A stretch of DNA of 64,000 nucleotides from positions 45,154,269 to 45,218,268 of the forward strand of contig NC_133771.1 in NCBI RefSeq assembly GCF_003597395.2, written 5' to 3'. The notes under the pieces were generated by a model, which was given only the letters and a program-made list of their open reading frames with translations, searched no databases and was not told the DNA's origin. The position numbers were made by a program, and so were the translations under genes. This DNA comes from Chelonoidis abingdonii (lineage: Eukaryota > Chordata > Testudines > Testudinidae). This document shows positions 19,711 through 32,964 of the stretch, piece after piece (the stretch's first letter is position 1; the number at the start of each line of letters is the position of its first letter).

Positions 19711-22424
19711 GAACCTAAGATACCAATCAAAGTGACTTGCAAGTTCTAGGGTTTCATCTGGTTTAGAAGACAGCAACTCATTCTGGAATACAAGGCCCAG
19801 GAGATCTCCAGAGGGATTGGTTGAATAGAGCTGCTTGACAGAGCACAGGAGAGAAAGCGCCTATTCCAAGAAACAACTTCCAATGAAACATTACCAAATA
19901 CAAGGGGCTTGGGAGAAATATAACAAAACTTTTTCTTGTTTTATTCATCACTACTTACATTTCTGTCACTGTCGAACTACATATGTCAAAAATAAGCTGC
20001 TGAGACTCTCCTTACTTGATAATTTAATGTATCCTGTTTCAGAATGGAGAAAAGGAGTTTCCGGCATTATGGCTTTCAATTTTTCCCTGAGTTAATTGTC
20101 GAGACAATTACACTGTGGAACTCAAATTCTGACAGTTTCAGAATAGCTGCAGAAATCTATCTGTATTAACCATCTACTCGTGTAAGTGTTTCCCCTCCTG
20201 AGAACCCTGACATTTTCTTTTCTATGTCAACTTTTGAAGTCCCTCTATTCTTACCCATCACGTTGGCAGTTTAGTAGAATAATATTCTACTCATGTAGTT
20301 TACTTTGCTTACTACTTGAATTCCACCAGTCAAAATGCTACCTTGCTATTCTGTCCTCTCTAAAAGGGAAATCCAATGGGCATTTCAGAGGGTCACATAA
20401 AGCTCATTTTATCTTAATTTAACTTTTAATTTTTTTTCAAATAGAGGATTTGTTTCAAAAAAAATTTCTTTTACAGCACTCACAAATACTTGGGCATTAT
20501 TTGATTGCTTTTGAAATCAACCCCTATTTTGTATTATCTCACACATATCTTTGTTCAGTGTAACTTTATTGTTAATCACAGGACTCCACTGTGCTGGGCA
20601 CTGTGCAAATATGGAACAAAGACAGTCTCTACCACAAAGGCCTTCCAATCTTTTGTGTACATGTTACATAACATTCAAAACCTCCCAGAAGAGAGTTCAT
20701 TGGTTGTATACTTTAATGCTTGAACCCTAACTGCTGGATCATCATATTCTTCCCTGCTATGTTGACGTCTCATCTCTCTTATATAGCTCTAGATACTGTA
20801 GCTAATGAACTGCAGAGTACATCTATTCTTACAACCAGTTTTAACTTTGTAGAGAGAGTGAAAGAAAGAGAGACAGCGCGCTCCAAATGTCAACATGAGA
20901 CAGTACCCACATCTGTTATTTCAGAAAATGATTGCTAAACTACACCACATGTGGAAAGGAAAAAATGGAGGTAGGATCTGATGCAAACTGTTATTTTTAG
21001 CTATCTCAAATTGCAGTTAGGTGTTAGATGAATACTTTGATGCTTAAATCCCATTTTCTATAAAAAATGCTACCTTAGCAGCAGCCTGCTCTCTGATCAG
21101 TACATCTTCAGCCTATTGAGAAGTAACGAACCAGAATGATCTCTTGCTGTATTTAATTTTGAACAAATTTTGGTAGCTTCAAACATGAAGTTCAAACAAC
21201 ACTATTACAACATCAATTGAAAAAAAAAGCATGTTGTTTTGAGAGCTCTTTCATCTCTTACTTTGTGTGTTTTCTGTGCTTATGTTTTATCTGAAGTCAC
21301 CTCAGTGGAGGTTTGTTCTGGGATGCATAATTTGATGCTTGAGCTCTTCCTATCAGAAAATGTCACCTTGTTCTTCTGCCCTCTAATTCTTACATATACT
21401 GTATATAATTTCAGGGCTTATGATCATCATTGATATCACCTATAGTAATATTTTCAGTTTGGAACAAATTGTTTCCTATGGATGACTTGTCTTAACAACC
21501 CTGTTTAGGTGGCTCATTATGAGAGTTTGTGATTTCCTTTTAAAAACTGCTTTCTCCAACAGGTGTTACACCTACCCTTATCCAGTTTTCCCCCTGGAGT
21601 TTGATGTGATGTTTGTGCCCTGAGCAGGGGGGCATTGGAGAGCCACATTGAACCAGGAGAAGTCCTAGGGCAATGGTGCCCCAAGAAGGCATATCTATCA
21701 GACCAGCTTCGTACCCCAGAGTGGTGGGCATGTTCTGCATTAGCTCTTACACTTGGTGCAACTTGTTGTCATGGTGTGCTGCACCAATCTGTGGACCAGT
21801 GCAGAGAAGGGATGGGACCTGCCCATCCCCACCCCCATTTTTTCCCCACATGAGTGAACAAACAGTCCTTTAGGAGTGCAGGAACCATTTTTGTGGAAGG
21901 TCCTTGCACAACTACACAAGAACGAGAGGTACCTCATGCTCTCTACTGCTCATAGGCCATTCGTAATCTGGTCCTTAGTGTGCAGCTGCTCCCATTAATC
22001 TGAATATGAGTTTTGAGGGAAGAAGAAAACTCCAAATTTGTATTTCTATATATTTGAATTTGTCTTTACTGTTACTGGCATGTGTAGAGGCTTTTCTCTG
22101 AGATCTTCAAAGGTCATAAGTGGAGTGGGGAAAATAATTGGTTTGGGGTTTTATTTTATTTTTTTGGTGCCCTGGCAGTTCTGAAAGTTGTTTTAAAAAA
22201 ATTGGTTCAACCTGAACCAAATCAAAAACTGAACAAAATTCCATGAATTGAAAAAATCTATATTGGTTTGAAGAAATCAGCTCAAAAGAGATTTTTTTTT
22301 CAAGCAGAGGCAGCAGCCTGACTATGAAACTCCACAGTGAATGACAATGAATGGTGTCTGGGCTGGTGAAAGAGGCTGAATGTGACACTGTTTCCTGGTA
22401 GGTAGGGCTCTCTCATAGGCTGTG
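19711..22424. other. Intergenic stretch with traces of old repeats
   Basis: The segment 20568-20660 (GGACTCCACTGTGCTGGGC...ACAAAGGCCTTCCAATC) resembles a dispersed repeat I recall from reptile genomes. A GA-rich patch (20850-20875) is simple sequence. The segment 21540-21960 is GC-richer than its surroundings and may be repeat-derived. The stretch 22120-22310 contains AAAATTGGTTCAACCTGAACC-like self-complementary repeat sequence. No gene seen. Confidence 0.35.
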
Positions 22425-22640
22425 AGGGTATTTCTACACAGAAACTAAACATCTGTAGCTGGCCCATGTCAGCTGACTCAGGCTCACAGGGCTCAGTTAA
22501 TGGGGCTATAAAACTGGAGTTTAGACGTTCTGGGCTCAGACTTGAATCCTGGGTTCTGGGACCTTCTCCGCTTGCAGTGTCCCAGGGCCAAGTCTCCAGC
22601 ACAATCCTGAATGTCTACACCATAGTTAAACAGCCCCACA
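22425..22640. mobile_element. Short DNA-transposon (MITE) copy
   Basis: The left end GGGTATTTCTACACAG and right part GAATGTCTACACCATAGTTAAACAGCCCC match a turtle MITE family I recall, whose ends read GTGTAGACAT. The interior holds partly self-complementary TGGGCTCAG/CTGAGCC words. Ends are approximate. Confidence 0.5.
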
Positions 22641-22870
22641 GCTCAAGTTCCTGCCTCATTACAGGCAACAAAGAAAGGCCGTGATTTCTAAACACAAAAA
22701 AACAAAGAGAGGAAGTTAAGTGGGAGAGTTCTAGTATTGACAAAGCAACAGGAGAAGAGAGGAAAATGTGAGGAACAAAAATTTAAACAAGACAGAGAGG
22801 AAGAATTGAGGAGAAGGAAAAGATAAAATATAGAGCCATACCATTTACCTTTTCATCATCACATCATCCT

Positions 22871-23288
22871 CTTCTGACATCTTGAAAAACAGTACAAACT
22901 GCAGGAGGAAGTGAAACTTTAAAAAGGTATCAAGTATCAGAGGGGTAGCCATGTTAGTCTAGGTTGTAAAAGCAGCAAAGAGTCCTGTGGCACCTTATAG
23001 ACTAACAGACATAGTGGAGTATGAGCTTTCATGGGTGAATATCCACTTCGTTGGATGCACGTAGTGGAAATTTCCGGAAGAAGGTATATTTCCACTACAT
23101 GCATCCAATGAAGTGGGTATTCACCCCATGAAAGCTCATGCTCCAATATGTTTGTTAGTCTATAAGGTGCCACAGGACTCTTTGCTGCTTTTACAACCTA
23201 GACTAACATGGCTACCCCTCTGATACTTGATACCTTTTTAAAGTTTCACTTCCTCCTGCAGTTTGTATTGTTTTTCAAGATGTCAGAA
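22871..23288. repeat. Large near-perfect palindrome with Penelope-like termini
   Basis: Two arms of about 195 bp face each other around a short spacer near 23078-23092 (TTTCCGGAAGAAGG). The inner part of each arm contains CAGAGGGGTAGCCATGTTAG and GCACCTTATAGACTAACA, a terminal sequence common in turtles that I attribute to Penelope-like elements. The outer 60 bp of both arms (CTTCTGACATCTTG...AAGGTATCAAG) is also inverted, with one mismatch, although it does not look like part of that family. Inner differences number about seven. Possible origins are an inverted dimer insertion or a template-switch duplication of flanking DNA. Confidence 0.75.
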
Positions 23289-23926
23289 GTTCTGTTTCCT
23301 CTTTGACTTCTAGCCAACATCGTTTATCCCAACAATTTCATATTTTTAACAATAGATTGCATTCCTCTCCTCTCTTTCTTCTTGCTGTTCCTTCTCTTGA
23401 ATTAGCTGTAATTTTAAAGGTTTCTTCCATTGGTGGGCAGGCTGTCTCCAGCCCAAAGATCCATTCCCCTTGTACCCTATGGAAGCTGGCCAAGTACAGA
23501 ACCTAAATTTCACTGACATACTCATAGAGCTCTATTATTCAGGATCTCTTATTAAGAATTTATTCATCTTTTAATTTCCATGCATTATGTAGTTTAGCCA
23601 GCTTTTATGTTATCTTCACCTTCTCTATCATCTGAAATGTATAAGTTGATTCAAGAGCTCCACCTATCAAAATATCCTCCTTTTCCTTTCTTCACAGTAT
23701 TTGTTATTCTATATGAAGACCTCCCCCTGCCCCCCCCCCCAGCAACAAAATGTCATTACAAAATCAAGAGCAACTGTTGTGGACTGAAAGAAATTAATAT
23801 TTTCCTGGATCCTTTCCTCACTTCAATTAATGTATCCTAAAAATGGCATGGTCAAATTTTATTTTGGACTACTCCTTATCGCCTCTCTCTCCTCCAACAT
23901 TATCTGAGCGAGAGTTATCTTCTGTG
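23289..23926. other. Intergenic stretch, nothing identified
   Basis: A C-run (CCCCTGCCCCCCCCCC) at about 23724-23740 is the only notable feature. Confidence 0.4.
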
Positions 23927-24210
23927 GTAGGCCTACACAGCAGCTGGGAGATCTAATTTTCAGCGTGGGTAGACATACATGTGGGTAGACATACACTGCT
24001 CTAGCTAGAGCCTAAAAATAGCAGTGTGGACATAGCAGGAGTACATACCCAGGTGGTCAGGCAGATTGTAATTGAGTGGCTAGTCTGAGCTGTCACCTTG
24101 CTGTCAGGGGGACACTGCTGTTTTTAGGTCCTAGCTTGAGCAGAGCTAATGCATGTATGTCTAACCATGCTGGGAATGACACCCACCAGTTGCTGTGTAG
24201 ACATACCCTT
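23927..24210. mobile_element. MITE with GTGTAGACATACCC-type terminus
   Basis: The left end TAGGCCTACACAGCAGCTGG is the inverse of the right end CCAGTTGCTGTGTAGACATA. The interior is also partly inverted: CTAGCTAGAGCCTAAAAATAGCAG at about 24001-24020 faces CTGCTGTTTTTAGGTCCTAGC at 24116-24136. Noncoding, so a nonautonomous DNA transposon. Confidence 0.65.
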
Positions 24211-26479
24211 GGTGTATCTTGCACTGCATATTTTACATAGAGGGAAAACATGGAGCTGGTCTGCCCACTTAGAAGGCTTTGGTGGCTAGATTTGTGTGCC
24301 TTGTATATTACTACACTTGAGGCTTAAACAAAAACCCTTGTGGATTAAAAGGAAAAAAAAAACAGATCAACAGCTGATGCAAACTGATACATCTCTGTTG
24401 AAGTCAGTGAAGCTCTGATAATTTACACCAGCTGAGGATCTGGCCCAGAATCTCTATCAGATGGATAAAAATGGAGCTTTTCTATAGCCAAACCAGCCCT
24501 TAGCCAAATGCAACCTTTAACTCACTGTTTGCACATTTTTCACTGGGCTTTGACTGAATTCTGTTCTTGCTGGGATCCTAATGATCTTTCAATCCTCCTT
24601 TTGCAAGACCTTTCTGTTCCCCTCAAGAAATTCTTCCCTTCTAATCCATCATGATCACTATTTAATTCTTTTCATATGGGGACACCAAAAGTTCTACATT
24701 ATTTGAGACCAATGTCATTGTTATTCAGAGGTGCCTACTCTATGAAGTACACATTCATTGTAAGTGCAGGGCTGTACTAGGAGTGTTGGAAATATAGTGA
24801 AAGAAATGACAGCTGGAAATGACAGATGAATGTAATGCTTACTTGACTGCTTTGGCCATTTTGTTAACCTGAACTGCTGTGTCAGGCTGGTGAAAATCCC
24901 TCTGGCAGCTACTATGTCAAGACAAAAGTGTAAGTGATAGCTCATATCTTCATGACTAGGGGACTTAATATGCCTTGTAGACCTAATCTTCTAATAAGAA
25001 TAAAGTATTCATAATGGTAAAAATGAGTAATTACTATCTTCAGTAAAAGTTTTAGATATTGGAACAGCCTAATAAGAGGACAGATAATATCTACCCACAG
25101 ACACTGCCAGATACACTATTAAGGAATAAAAGCATCTTCTATTTAGACATTTCTCTCCAATAATCTAATATTCTGAGTACATGACTTTCAAGAAACTGTC
25201 ATGAAATGAAGAAACTTTAACAAACGTATTAAAGGACACCAAGTCACTTAATTTTATACCATATCTGATGGCTTTTGGCCAATCTATATTTTCTCCCTCT
25301 GTAAGAGAACAAGCACAATCTGACTCATTTTATTGGTTTTTGCCTCCCTCTACTCCGAACAGGCTTTTGGCTAAAAAAAGTACTGCATTTTTTCCCTAAA
25401 TAATATCTTAGCATTAGCTCATTTTATACCCCATCTGTCAAACTTTTTTGTTTAAACTACACCTATTTCTGATAAATAAAACACAAAAGGCAAAGCCAAT
25501 TGGCCGCCTCTTCAATCCAACCATACAATTGTTTCACAAACTCTGGCATAATTTACAGCCACATGCAATCCACAGATAAAAATGTACTTGACCAATTCCT
25601 TATTATTAGACAATAGCACATTGAGGACAGTCATTTCCTACTGTTCAGATATTCCATGGGGCACCAATTACACGTTAGATAGAAAACTAACATATCTAGG
25701 TATTTACACCTTATAAGCCCAGATCATGAAATTATGGCAACTACATAATAAGAGCAAAGGTTAATGTGGTGATGAAGAATTACACTTCTTATCAATGACA
25801 TTAGACCCATGCTCTATAATTCACACATACGGTTTGAAGGTAGCATATTATAAAAGTGGTCTTTTCTAAAAAAAAATAAGATTAAGAAGAGAAGTCAAAG
25901 GCTGTCATGTCACGGGCTGGAATTAAGGTGGCATCTTTACAAGCTATACAGGATGCTTGTGGACTACAATGATATACAAAGTTTCTAGCAGAGCTTGCAA
26001 GAAGAATAGGAATGGACCTCATTCCTTCACAGATTGCCTCCTGCAACAACATGTTCAATGCTAAAGTTCAGATACTCTCTCTCCCATTTGGCTTTCATGC
26101 TTCAACTTCCTTTAAAAATGAATTTTGTGTATAACATAAATAAAATAATGAAACACTACAGTTGAAATCATGAAACAGATCATAAAACTATCAATCATAT
26201 TAACTTTCATATACAAGGTGAAATACAAATGATAAAAGAAAGAAAGAGAGAGAGAGAGGGGAGACCCAGGGAAACAATCAAAAGAAGAAAGGGAAGGCAC
26301 CAGAAGGAGTCATAACCTGACCAACCAGTTTATTCCATCATTTCTATGTCTCCCATTTCCTTCCTGATCTTCCCAGATCTGACCTATGTACGACCCATAC
26401 TGTTCCTTGACTGCTGCCCAAACTTTGCGACCATTTGTACCTGAGCTACACAGTTTGAAAAGTCTGTTTCAGTCTTTGT
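24211..26479. other. Intergenic stretch with minor repeats
   Basis: 24390-24450 (CTGATAATTTACACCAGCTGAGGATCTGG) is half of a palindromic repeat I recall from turtles and crocodilians. A GA-rich microsatellite lies at 26238-26262. No gene or further element is recognised. Confidence 0.4.
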
Positions 26480-28860
26480 AGGCTTTATACTGTTACTGGT
26501 AGGTGACTGCTACAGACCACTGAATCAAACCAGAGAATAGGATGAGTTACTCCTTAACCTCCTGTCTAATGCGTGGAAACAAAACAAAACAAGGTGTAGT
26601 TATAAAACTTCATTGTAGTTTCTAAAACTTATGTATGATATTTTTCCAGCACAAGGGGTATTACACAAGGTATTTGGGCCTTATTAGGATGGATAAAGAC
26701 TAATTAATCACTGGACTGGAAGCTGATGCTTGTGTAGGGATCAGTGATCATGACCTGAATATATTCAATTTTGGCAGAGAAGACAGTTGCAACCAGTAAA
26801 TAGATATACTTGGCGCTTCAAAAAGGCTAATTTACACAAACCAGTGAAAAATGTATACAGAAAAACGTATAAGAAAATTGGAACTTCTTAAACAACAGTT
26901 CATTAGATGGCCAAAAGGCCATGTTTCCAGAATTAAGAACGAGGGAACCTTCTAGCCATCCTGATTCTGTAACGAAGTGAAGGCATTAGTCAGAAATCTA
27001 AAATCAACATATAACAAATAAATAAAGGTGGAAATAGATAGCAATCAAATATAAATTAGAAGTTATAAGATGTGAAAATTGATATGGGAAGCTAAGGATG
27101 ACAGAAAAAAGTCTTTAGCTGACAGGACTAACAACTATAAGGAGTTTAAGATTTCTGTTGTTTCTAATATACTTAAAAATGGTATATGCCCATCATCAGA
27201 TGGAGATGGTAACACAGTTAATAATACAGAGAAGGCTGTAATATTCAATAAATATTTATTGTCTCCATTTGGAAAGTCACAAGATGATGTATTAGAATCA
27301 TAAGAGGATGATTAAGTACTTTCTGATCTACAAGTAACTAAGGAATATGTTACATAACAGCTGCTTGAGATAAATATTTTTAAATCAACTTGCCTGAATA
27401 ATATGCACTCAAGAGTCTTAAAAGATATCAGGCAATTTCTGCCCAACTGATGTTAATTTGAAACTAATGTTTGATTACCAGGAAAATTCTAGAATACTGA
27501 AAGGGTGTTAATGTTGTGCCAGTATTCAAAAAGGGCCAGAGGTATGACTGGGGTAACTATAGGCTAGTTAGGCTGATATCAGTTCCGGGTAAAATAATGG
27601 AAAAGTTGATATGGAGAGTCAATTAATAAAGAATTTAAAGATGGGAATATCAGTCAACAGGGTTAATGAAATAGATTTTGTCAAACAACACTGGTTTCAC
27701 CATTTGGTCGACAAAGGGAACTGTACACGTGCTATATGTAGATTTTTGTAAGGTGTTTGGTTTAGTACTGCATGACATTCTGATTAAAAAATAGCACTAT
27801 ACAATATAAATAAAGCACACCTTAAATGGATTAAGAACTGTTTAACTCCCAACTTTTTGAGATCTGTCAATGGAAATCATCATCAAATAGGGAGTTTCTA
27901 GAGAGGCTGTAGAGATATATATCTAGGCCCAATGATATTCCACCTTTTGACAATGATCTGGAAATAAATATTAAAAAGTTGCTGATAAAATTTGTAGATG
28001 ACACAATGAGCGGTCAATAAGGATGAGGACAACATAGAGTCATCTCGATCACTTTGTAAGCTGGGCCCATTCAAACAAAATATGTTTTTAACATACCAAA
28101 AGGCAAAATTATACATCTTTGAATGAGGAATGTAGGCCATAGCTTCAGAAAGAGGGATTATATCCTGGACAGTAGATACTATGAAAAGGATTTAGCTGTC
28201 ACAGTGGACAAGCAACACAACATGAATTCCCGGTATGATGCTGTGGCAAAAAGGGCTAATGTGATCCTTGGACGAATAATGGTAGTAATGAGTAAGGAGG
28301 TGATGTGAATTTACCTTTGAATTGGTGAGACTGATGCTGGAATACTGCATACAGTTCTGTGTCCATGTTTTAAAATTGGTGTTGAAAAACTGGACAGGGT
28401 GCAGAAAACAGCAGCAAAAATACTTTGAGAACTGGAGAAAATGCTTTAGAGTGAAAGACTTAAAGAGCTCAATTTGTTTAGTTTCTCAATAGAAAGATGA
28501 AGAGGTGACTTGATTACAGTGTCTAAATACCATCACGGGCAGAAAATACCAGGTGCTGAAAGGGCTCTTTAATCTAGCAGGAAAATAGCATAATAAGAGT
28601 TAATGGCTGGATGCTGACATCAGACAAATTCAGATCAGAAACAAGAAACAAAATTTTTCAAGTGATGTTGATTACCCATTGTACCAAACTATCAAGGGAA
28701 GTGGTGGATTCTCCAACTATTGATGTCTCAAAATCAAAACTGGATGCTTTTCTAGAACACACGCTATGGAGCTCTATAAAGGGGTTAAATTTAATGGCTT
28801 CGGATAGACATGCCTGACTAGATAATCCTTCTGGCCTTAACCTATGAATTTATCAATTTA
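26480..28860 (+). mobile_element. Decayed CR1-clade LINE (endonuclease to 3' end)
   Basis: Translated with many frameshifts, the order of motifs is: DCYRPLNQ at about 26506 (endonuclease), GISDHDLNIF at about 26738 (endonuclease end), GNTVNNTEKAVIFNKY at 27210-27270, VPVFKKGQR followed by WGNYRLVRLI at 27519-27573 (RT), VVFDSVR-like sequence, FVDDT at about 27992 (catalytic FADDT of the family), then DKVQKTAAK and LDAFLEHTLW at 28390-28770, and a 3' UTR GCCTGACTAGATAATCCTTCTGGCCTTAACC. CR1 LINEs copy themselves by target-primed reverse transcription. Dozens of stops make this copy dead. The longest surviving frame is 74 codons (27079-27303). Confidence 0.75.
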
Positions 28861-29787
28861 TCAGTGAGATCTGCCATTTTCTCTTACTGACTGCAGTTGG
28901 TCTATGCAAAATTTTATTTTATTTTTAAAATTCAAAGTAGGCCATATAGATTTTGAATTATGCCCACTTTCTTATGTCTACCTCAGGTCATAATTACTTT
29001 AATTAGGCCATGAAAACTTTATAATTTCTATGCTGGGGATCACAGACTTTACAAAAAGTCTGTGCTGTCTGGGCATCCTATGCCAAGTATGACATATACA
29101 GAAATGTTAAAATTATACAGTTTACTTCCCTTCTTGTGCAGGTAAGAAATGCATGATTTAATGTTTCCATGAACACCATTTTTATTTCTACTTATCTGGC
29201 ATATGAAGGGAGGCAGCATGACCTAGTGGCCACAGCACCAGGCAGTGCTCATTTAATAAATAGCTATTCAGTATTGTGGTTTCACCTAATTGTTTAATAT
29301 GTGGCCCCATCCCCTAATTCACTGCATATTTTTCAACCTGCTGTGAAGAGAGAAGAGACATTCATCTTGTGCAGTACTGAAATCTTTGAGGTGTGTCACC
29401 TTCTGGGTGCTTCACTTCAGGAGTTATGCCCTATGCCTGTGATGGAGATTTTTGGTAACTGTGCTCTTTTGGCCCATACATGTGTCCAGACATCCGGTGC
29501 CCATAGAGGCCATATAAGCTGCATGGGTGAACTGCCTCTCAGTTTCCCAGGAACTACAAAGAAGAGAGAGGGATTGGGTCAAGTGCTACGAAAAATTTGG
29601 GCTATAAGCGAAGAACTTATCACCAGTTTTCGTGCATGCAGGGCAGCAGCTCTTGTACATTCCTTGTAAACACACAAGATGATTAAAGAAAAAATCAGAT
29701 CCACGTAATTCTACTCCCAGACGAAACCTACAGGCACTGAACTTTGACTGCTGCTCAGGTCAAGTGTTAACAGTATCTATGAATTTA
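28861..29787. other. Stretch with a 122-codon plus frame of unknown nature
   Basis: 29301-29669 is open on the plus strand for 122 codons, with ten cysteines in its listed translation but no domain I recognise. The sequence has the feel of a dispersed reptile repeat, though I cannot name it. It lies in otherwise AT-rich DNA. Confidence 0.3.
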
Positions 29788-29900
29788 GGTTTCAGAGTAG
29801 CAGCTGTGTTAGTCTGTATCCACAAAAGAACAGGAGTTCTTGTGGCCCTTGAGACTAACAATTATTTGAGCATAAGCTTCATGGTCTACAGCTCATTCTC
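29788..29900 (+). mobile_element. Penelope-like element terminal fragment
   Basis: TTTCAGAGTAGCAGCTGTGT, then TTAGTCTGTATCCACAAAAG, ACTTGTGGC-like sequence, GAGACTAACA and GCATAAGCTTCATGG follow a terminal sequence frequent in turtles. It is related to the arms of the palindrome at 22926-23232 (shared TTAGTCT...GACTAACA layout). Only about 110 bp is present. Confidence 0.5.
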
Positions 29901-30420
29901 GATTTTAGGTGCATCTCTAGACACCTAGGTCCGTGTTTCTGACTACTACATTATAAAATATTTATATGTGAGAGCACAGCTCTCACTGAGTTCAGTTGCA
30001 GCTCTGAGTGCATAGTCGTTCTGCAAATCAGGCCTTAAGTCAGCACGCCCATAAAAGCAGGAACACACAATAGTACAACTGAGGAAAAGTTTAATTAAGT
30101 GACTCTCCAGCAACCAGTAACACGTGCAGAGAGAGATAAGAAAACAATCCCAAGGGCATAATTCAACTCTCTTAACCATGATACATCTTTTTCTCCTGTA
30201 ATTCCCGCTTTGTCATGTCCAACTTCTGCAACAAATCAGGCAAGAGTCCTGCGACACATCCTCCTTTACTACTATACACTCTATTCCCCAGAGCGCCCCG
30301 TCCTGTGGACTAAATGAGCAGTGGTCGGAAATAATAACATGACTACAGCAATTAAGACTTTAATAACTTCTGAGTGCTTACTCTGTAACTTAATTACGTC
30401 TTTAATATAGTTTTGTGAGA
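29901..30420. other. Intergenic stretch, nothing identified
   Basis: Plain AT-rich DNA with short frames only. Confidence 0.4.
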
Positions 30421-31307
30421 GTGTGTGTTATAAACAGATGCTAAGCGGTTAAGTTTTTTCACTGTAAAGGGAACAAAGGGAACCAAACACTGACAGAGGA
30501 CCAATCAGGAAACTGGATTTTTCAAACTCAGGGAGGGAATGTTGGGTCTGAGTCTTTGTCTGTCTCTCGGCTAATGAAGGTTTTTTTTCCTATCTTCAAG
30601 CTTCTATCTTCAGTTTCAAAGTTGTGAGTACAAAGTAGCAAAACAATGGTTTTTATGTTTTGTTTTCGTATTACTGTGTGTAGTTGCTGGAATTAATTGT
30701 ATCTCTTTTTTGAGTAAGTCTGTTTATTCATATTTTCTTAAGTAAATGAGCCTAGTATTGTCAACTTATGCAGGATCAGATGTTCATGTGTTTTTTCTTT
30801 CTTTGACTATAAATCTTCTTTTAAGACTTGTTGTTTTTCTCTCGGTAGAAGCTAAGGAACGAAGGGAAGGGAATTCTCTTTGTGTAGATCTACGGAGGGT
30901 AGAGCTCTGCAGCACCAGGGAATTGGTGGAGGGGAGAGTAGATGATTCATTTTGTTTCCTTGTATTGTGGGTTTGTCTCTTTGTGGAATGATAGAGACAC
31001 TCTTCTGGTATGTGATGTAAAGAGATTGCATGAGTAACTCTCAGGTTAGCCCAGAGGAATGTCTGGGGGGAGAGAGAGGGGGAAGGGAGTGGGTTATTTC
31101 CCTTTGTGGTAAGACTCAAGGCTTCTGAGTCTTGGGGTTCCCCAGGGAAGGGTTTGGGGAGACCAGAGGGAGCCAAAATCCTGGAATTTTTGGATGGTGG
31201 CAGCAAGATCAAATCTGAGCTGGTAATTAAGCTTAGAGGGGTTCATGCTAGCTTCTCAGATTATGAACGCTAAGGTTCAAATCTGAGTAGGAAGCTACGA
31301 CAGCGTG
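30421..31307 (+). mobile_element. Solo LTR, family A (copy 1)
   Basis: The element runs from TGTTATAAACAG (30426) to CTACGACA (31302), 877 bp. It is flanked by GTGTG and GCGTG, a 5-bp duplication with one change. Its 3' part carries GGATGGTGGCAGCAAGAT and CTGGTAATTAAGCTTAGAGGGGTTC, shared with the LTRs at 36708-37493 and 43684-44551. The 142-codon minus frame (31212-30784) is antisense to the LTR and has no domain. No internal viral genes. Confidence 0.75.
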
Positions 31308-32626
31308 TTTGTGTATTTTACCATATTTATATATAATAAAATGGTTCTACATACTTTGTGAAACTGCTTTGATTTTATATGAAAAGAGCTTACAGCTTTC
31401 TTAGTTTTTCTCTTCTTTTGGAGTAGTTCACTTTCTTTAAATAATTCAGTATTCATTGGGCCAGACGGACTGATTACAGCTTTCTGGTTAGAGGAGTAGA
31501 GACTTGATCTTGGACTTTTATTTTTCATGTGCTCCGTGAATGCCCTAACCATTGGGCTATTTACTATTTTAGGTGGGGAAGGGAAGTTTGTTTCTCTTTC
31601 TGTTTGTGAAAAAATCTGAATGGTTTCTTTTTCATTCCACAATGAAACAAAAACAAATTCTGAAATCTCAATTTGTTTTCAGACCAGCCCTAATATAGTT
31701 GCATAGATTTCTTCTGAAGTTTTACTTAAAATAAAACAAAACAAAACCCCTGTTTGTGAGCTGGAACCTTGGAGAAGTAGCAGCTTGAGTGAATTTAAAA
31801 ACGGGGTGGATACTGCGAGGAGTTTGAACATTCATATATATATTTTTAAATGGCTTCATCAATTATTGCACATCTTCTGAATTAGGGAACTAACTTTCAT
31901 ATTTTAGAGCTGGTCAAGATTTCCAAACAGAGTTTTTCAAACCAAATAATTGCCTTAAAAATCTTGTTAAAATTGGTCAGGTGGTTAGAATTTTTGTTTA
32001 ACAAAATCCAAGTGTTTTAATAAATATTTTGTATCATAGTGACTAAACAAAATAAGAACATGGGTGCATTTCAAAACAAAGCCAACTTCAAAAGTTTTGA
32101 TTCTTTTAACACGTTTACATGTTTTGACCCACTGTGCTTGCAATCATTCATAGAAAATATACTTCATATTTTATGAATAATTGCCATGGAAGTGGTTGAA
32201 ATTTCATTTGCCTAGGGAATACAAACATATTTTCTGCACTGTTGTCTAACAGATTATCATGGCTCCAAAGGAGCAGTTTCAGTCAATTTGATGAAAGGTA
32301 TCCAATACAAACACTGAGTAAATACATATTTATGAAAGATAGGCCACAATCAGAACTTTGAATCTGAACCCTTTCAGATTTTGGAGTGCTTTGGATTTAA
32401 ATACCCGAATCTAAATAAACCCCAAAAGTTTTGTTTATGCATTGATCAAAACTGGAAGAATTAAAAATGTTAGTGGCAATTTTTCTTTGATAAAGTATGT
32501 GACCTATCAATTGTTATTAACCAACATGGCTCAAAGAGCAAATATTTTCCGCAAAATACTAATAATGAATCTACAGAATGAAAACAAAGAAACAAACAAC
32601 CAGACACCTGCTCATGAATACTTTGT
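31308..32626. other. AT-rich intergenic stretch
   Basis: Contains a 115-codon minus frame (31642-31295) of low-complexity composition (K, S, E, N). It overlaps the last bases of the preceding LTR and has no recognised domain. 31900-32100 has TTTCAAACCAAAT-like repeats common in turtle DNA. Nothing firm. Confidence 0.35.
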
Positions 32627-32829
32627 GCAATGTTGTTGTAGCCATGTTGGTCACAGGATAGTAGAGAAGCAAAGTGGGTGATGCAATAGCTTTTATTGGA
32701 CCTCTGTTGGTCAAAGAGCAGCTTTCAAACATGCACAGAGCTGACCTGAAGAAAAGCTTGACAGTTTGTCTATCGGAGAACAGAACTTGGTCCAAAAAAA
32801 AAGATATTACCTCATCTACCTTGTCTCAT
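32627..32829. mobile_element. Penelope-like element terminal copy with inverted arms
   Basis: The left arm TTGTTGTAGCCATGTTGGTC...GAAGCAAAGTGGGTGATGCAATAGCTTTTATTGGACC is answered on the right by TTGGTCC...GATATTACCTCATCTACCTTGTCTC, its inverse with mutations. Same family as 4216-4283. The inverted terminal arrangement is typical of Penelope-like element insertions. No coding part remains. Confidence 0.55.
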
Positions 32830-32964
32830 GAAAATTCTGTGAGCAAAATAGAAAGCTAAGTTCATGCAGAAGTTATTCAGTGTGAATTATTCACTTATCC
32901 CTAGTTTTCATAGAACTAGAAAGTAATATGCAACCACGTAGTTTTTTTAATCACTCAACATGCC

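Noticed and set aside
30784..31212. 142-codon minus frame
   Set aside because: It is antisense to a solo LTR, with low-complexity S/P/T-rich content and no domain.
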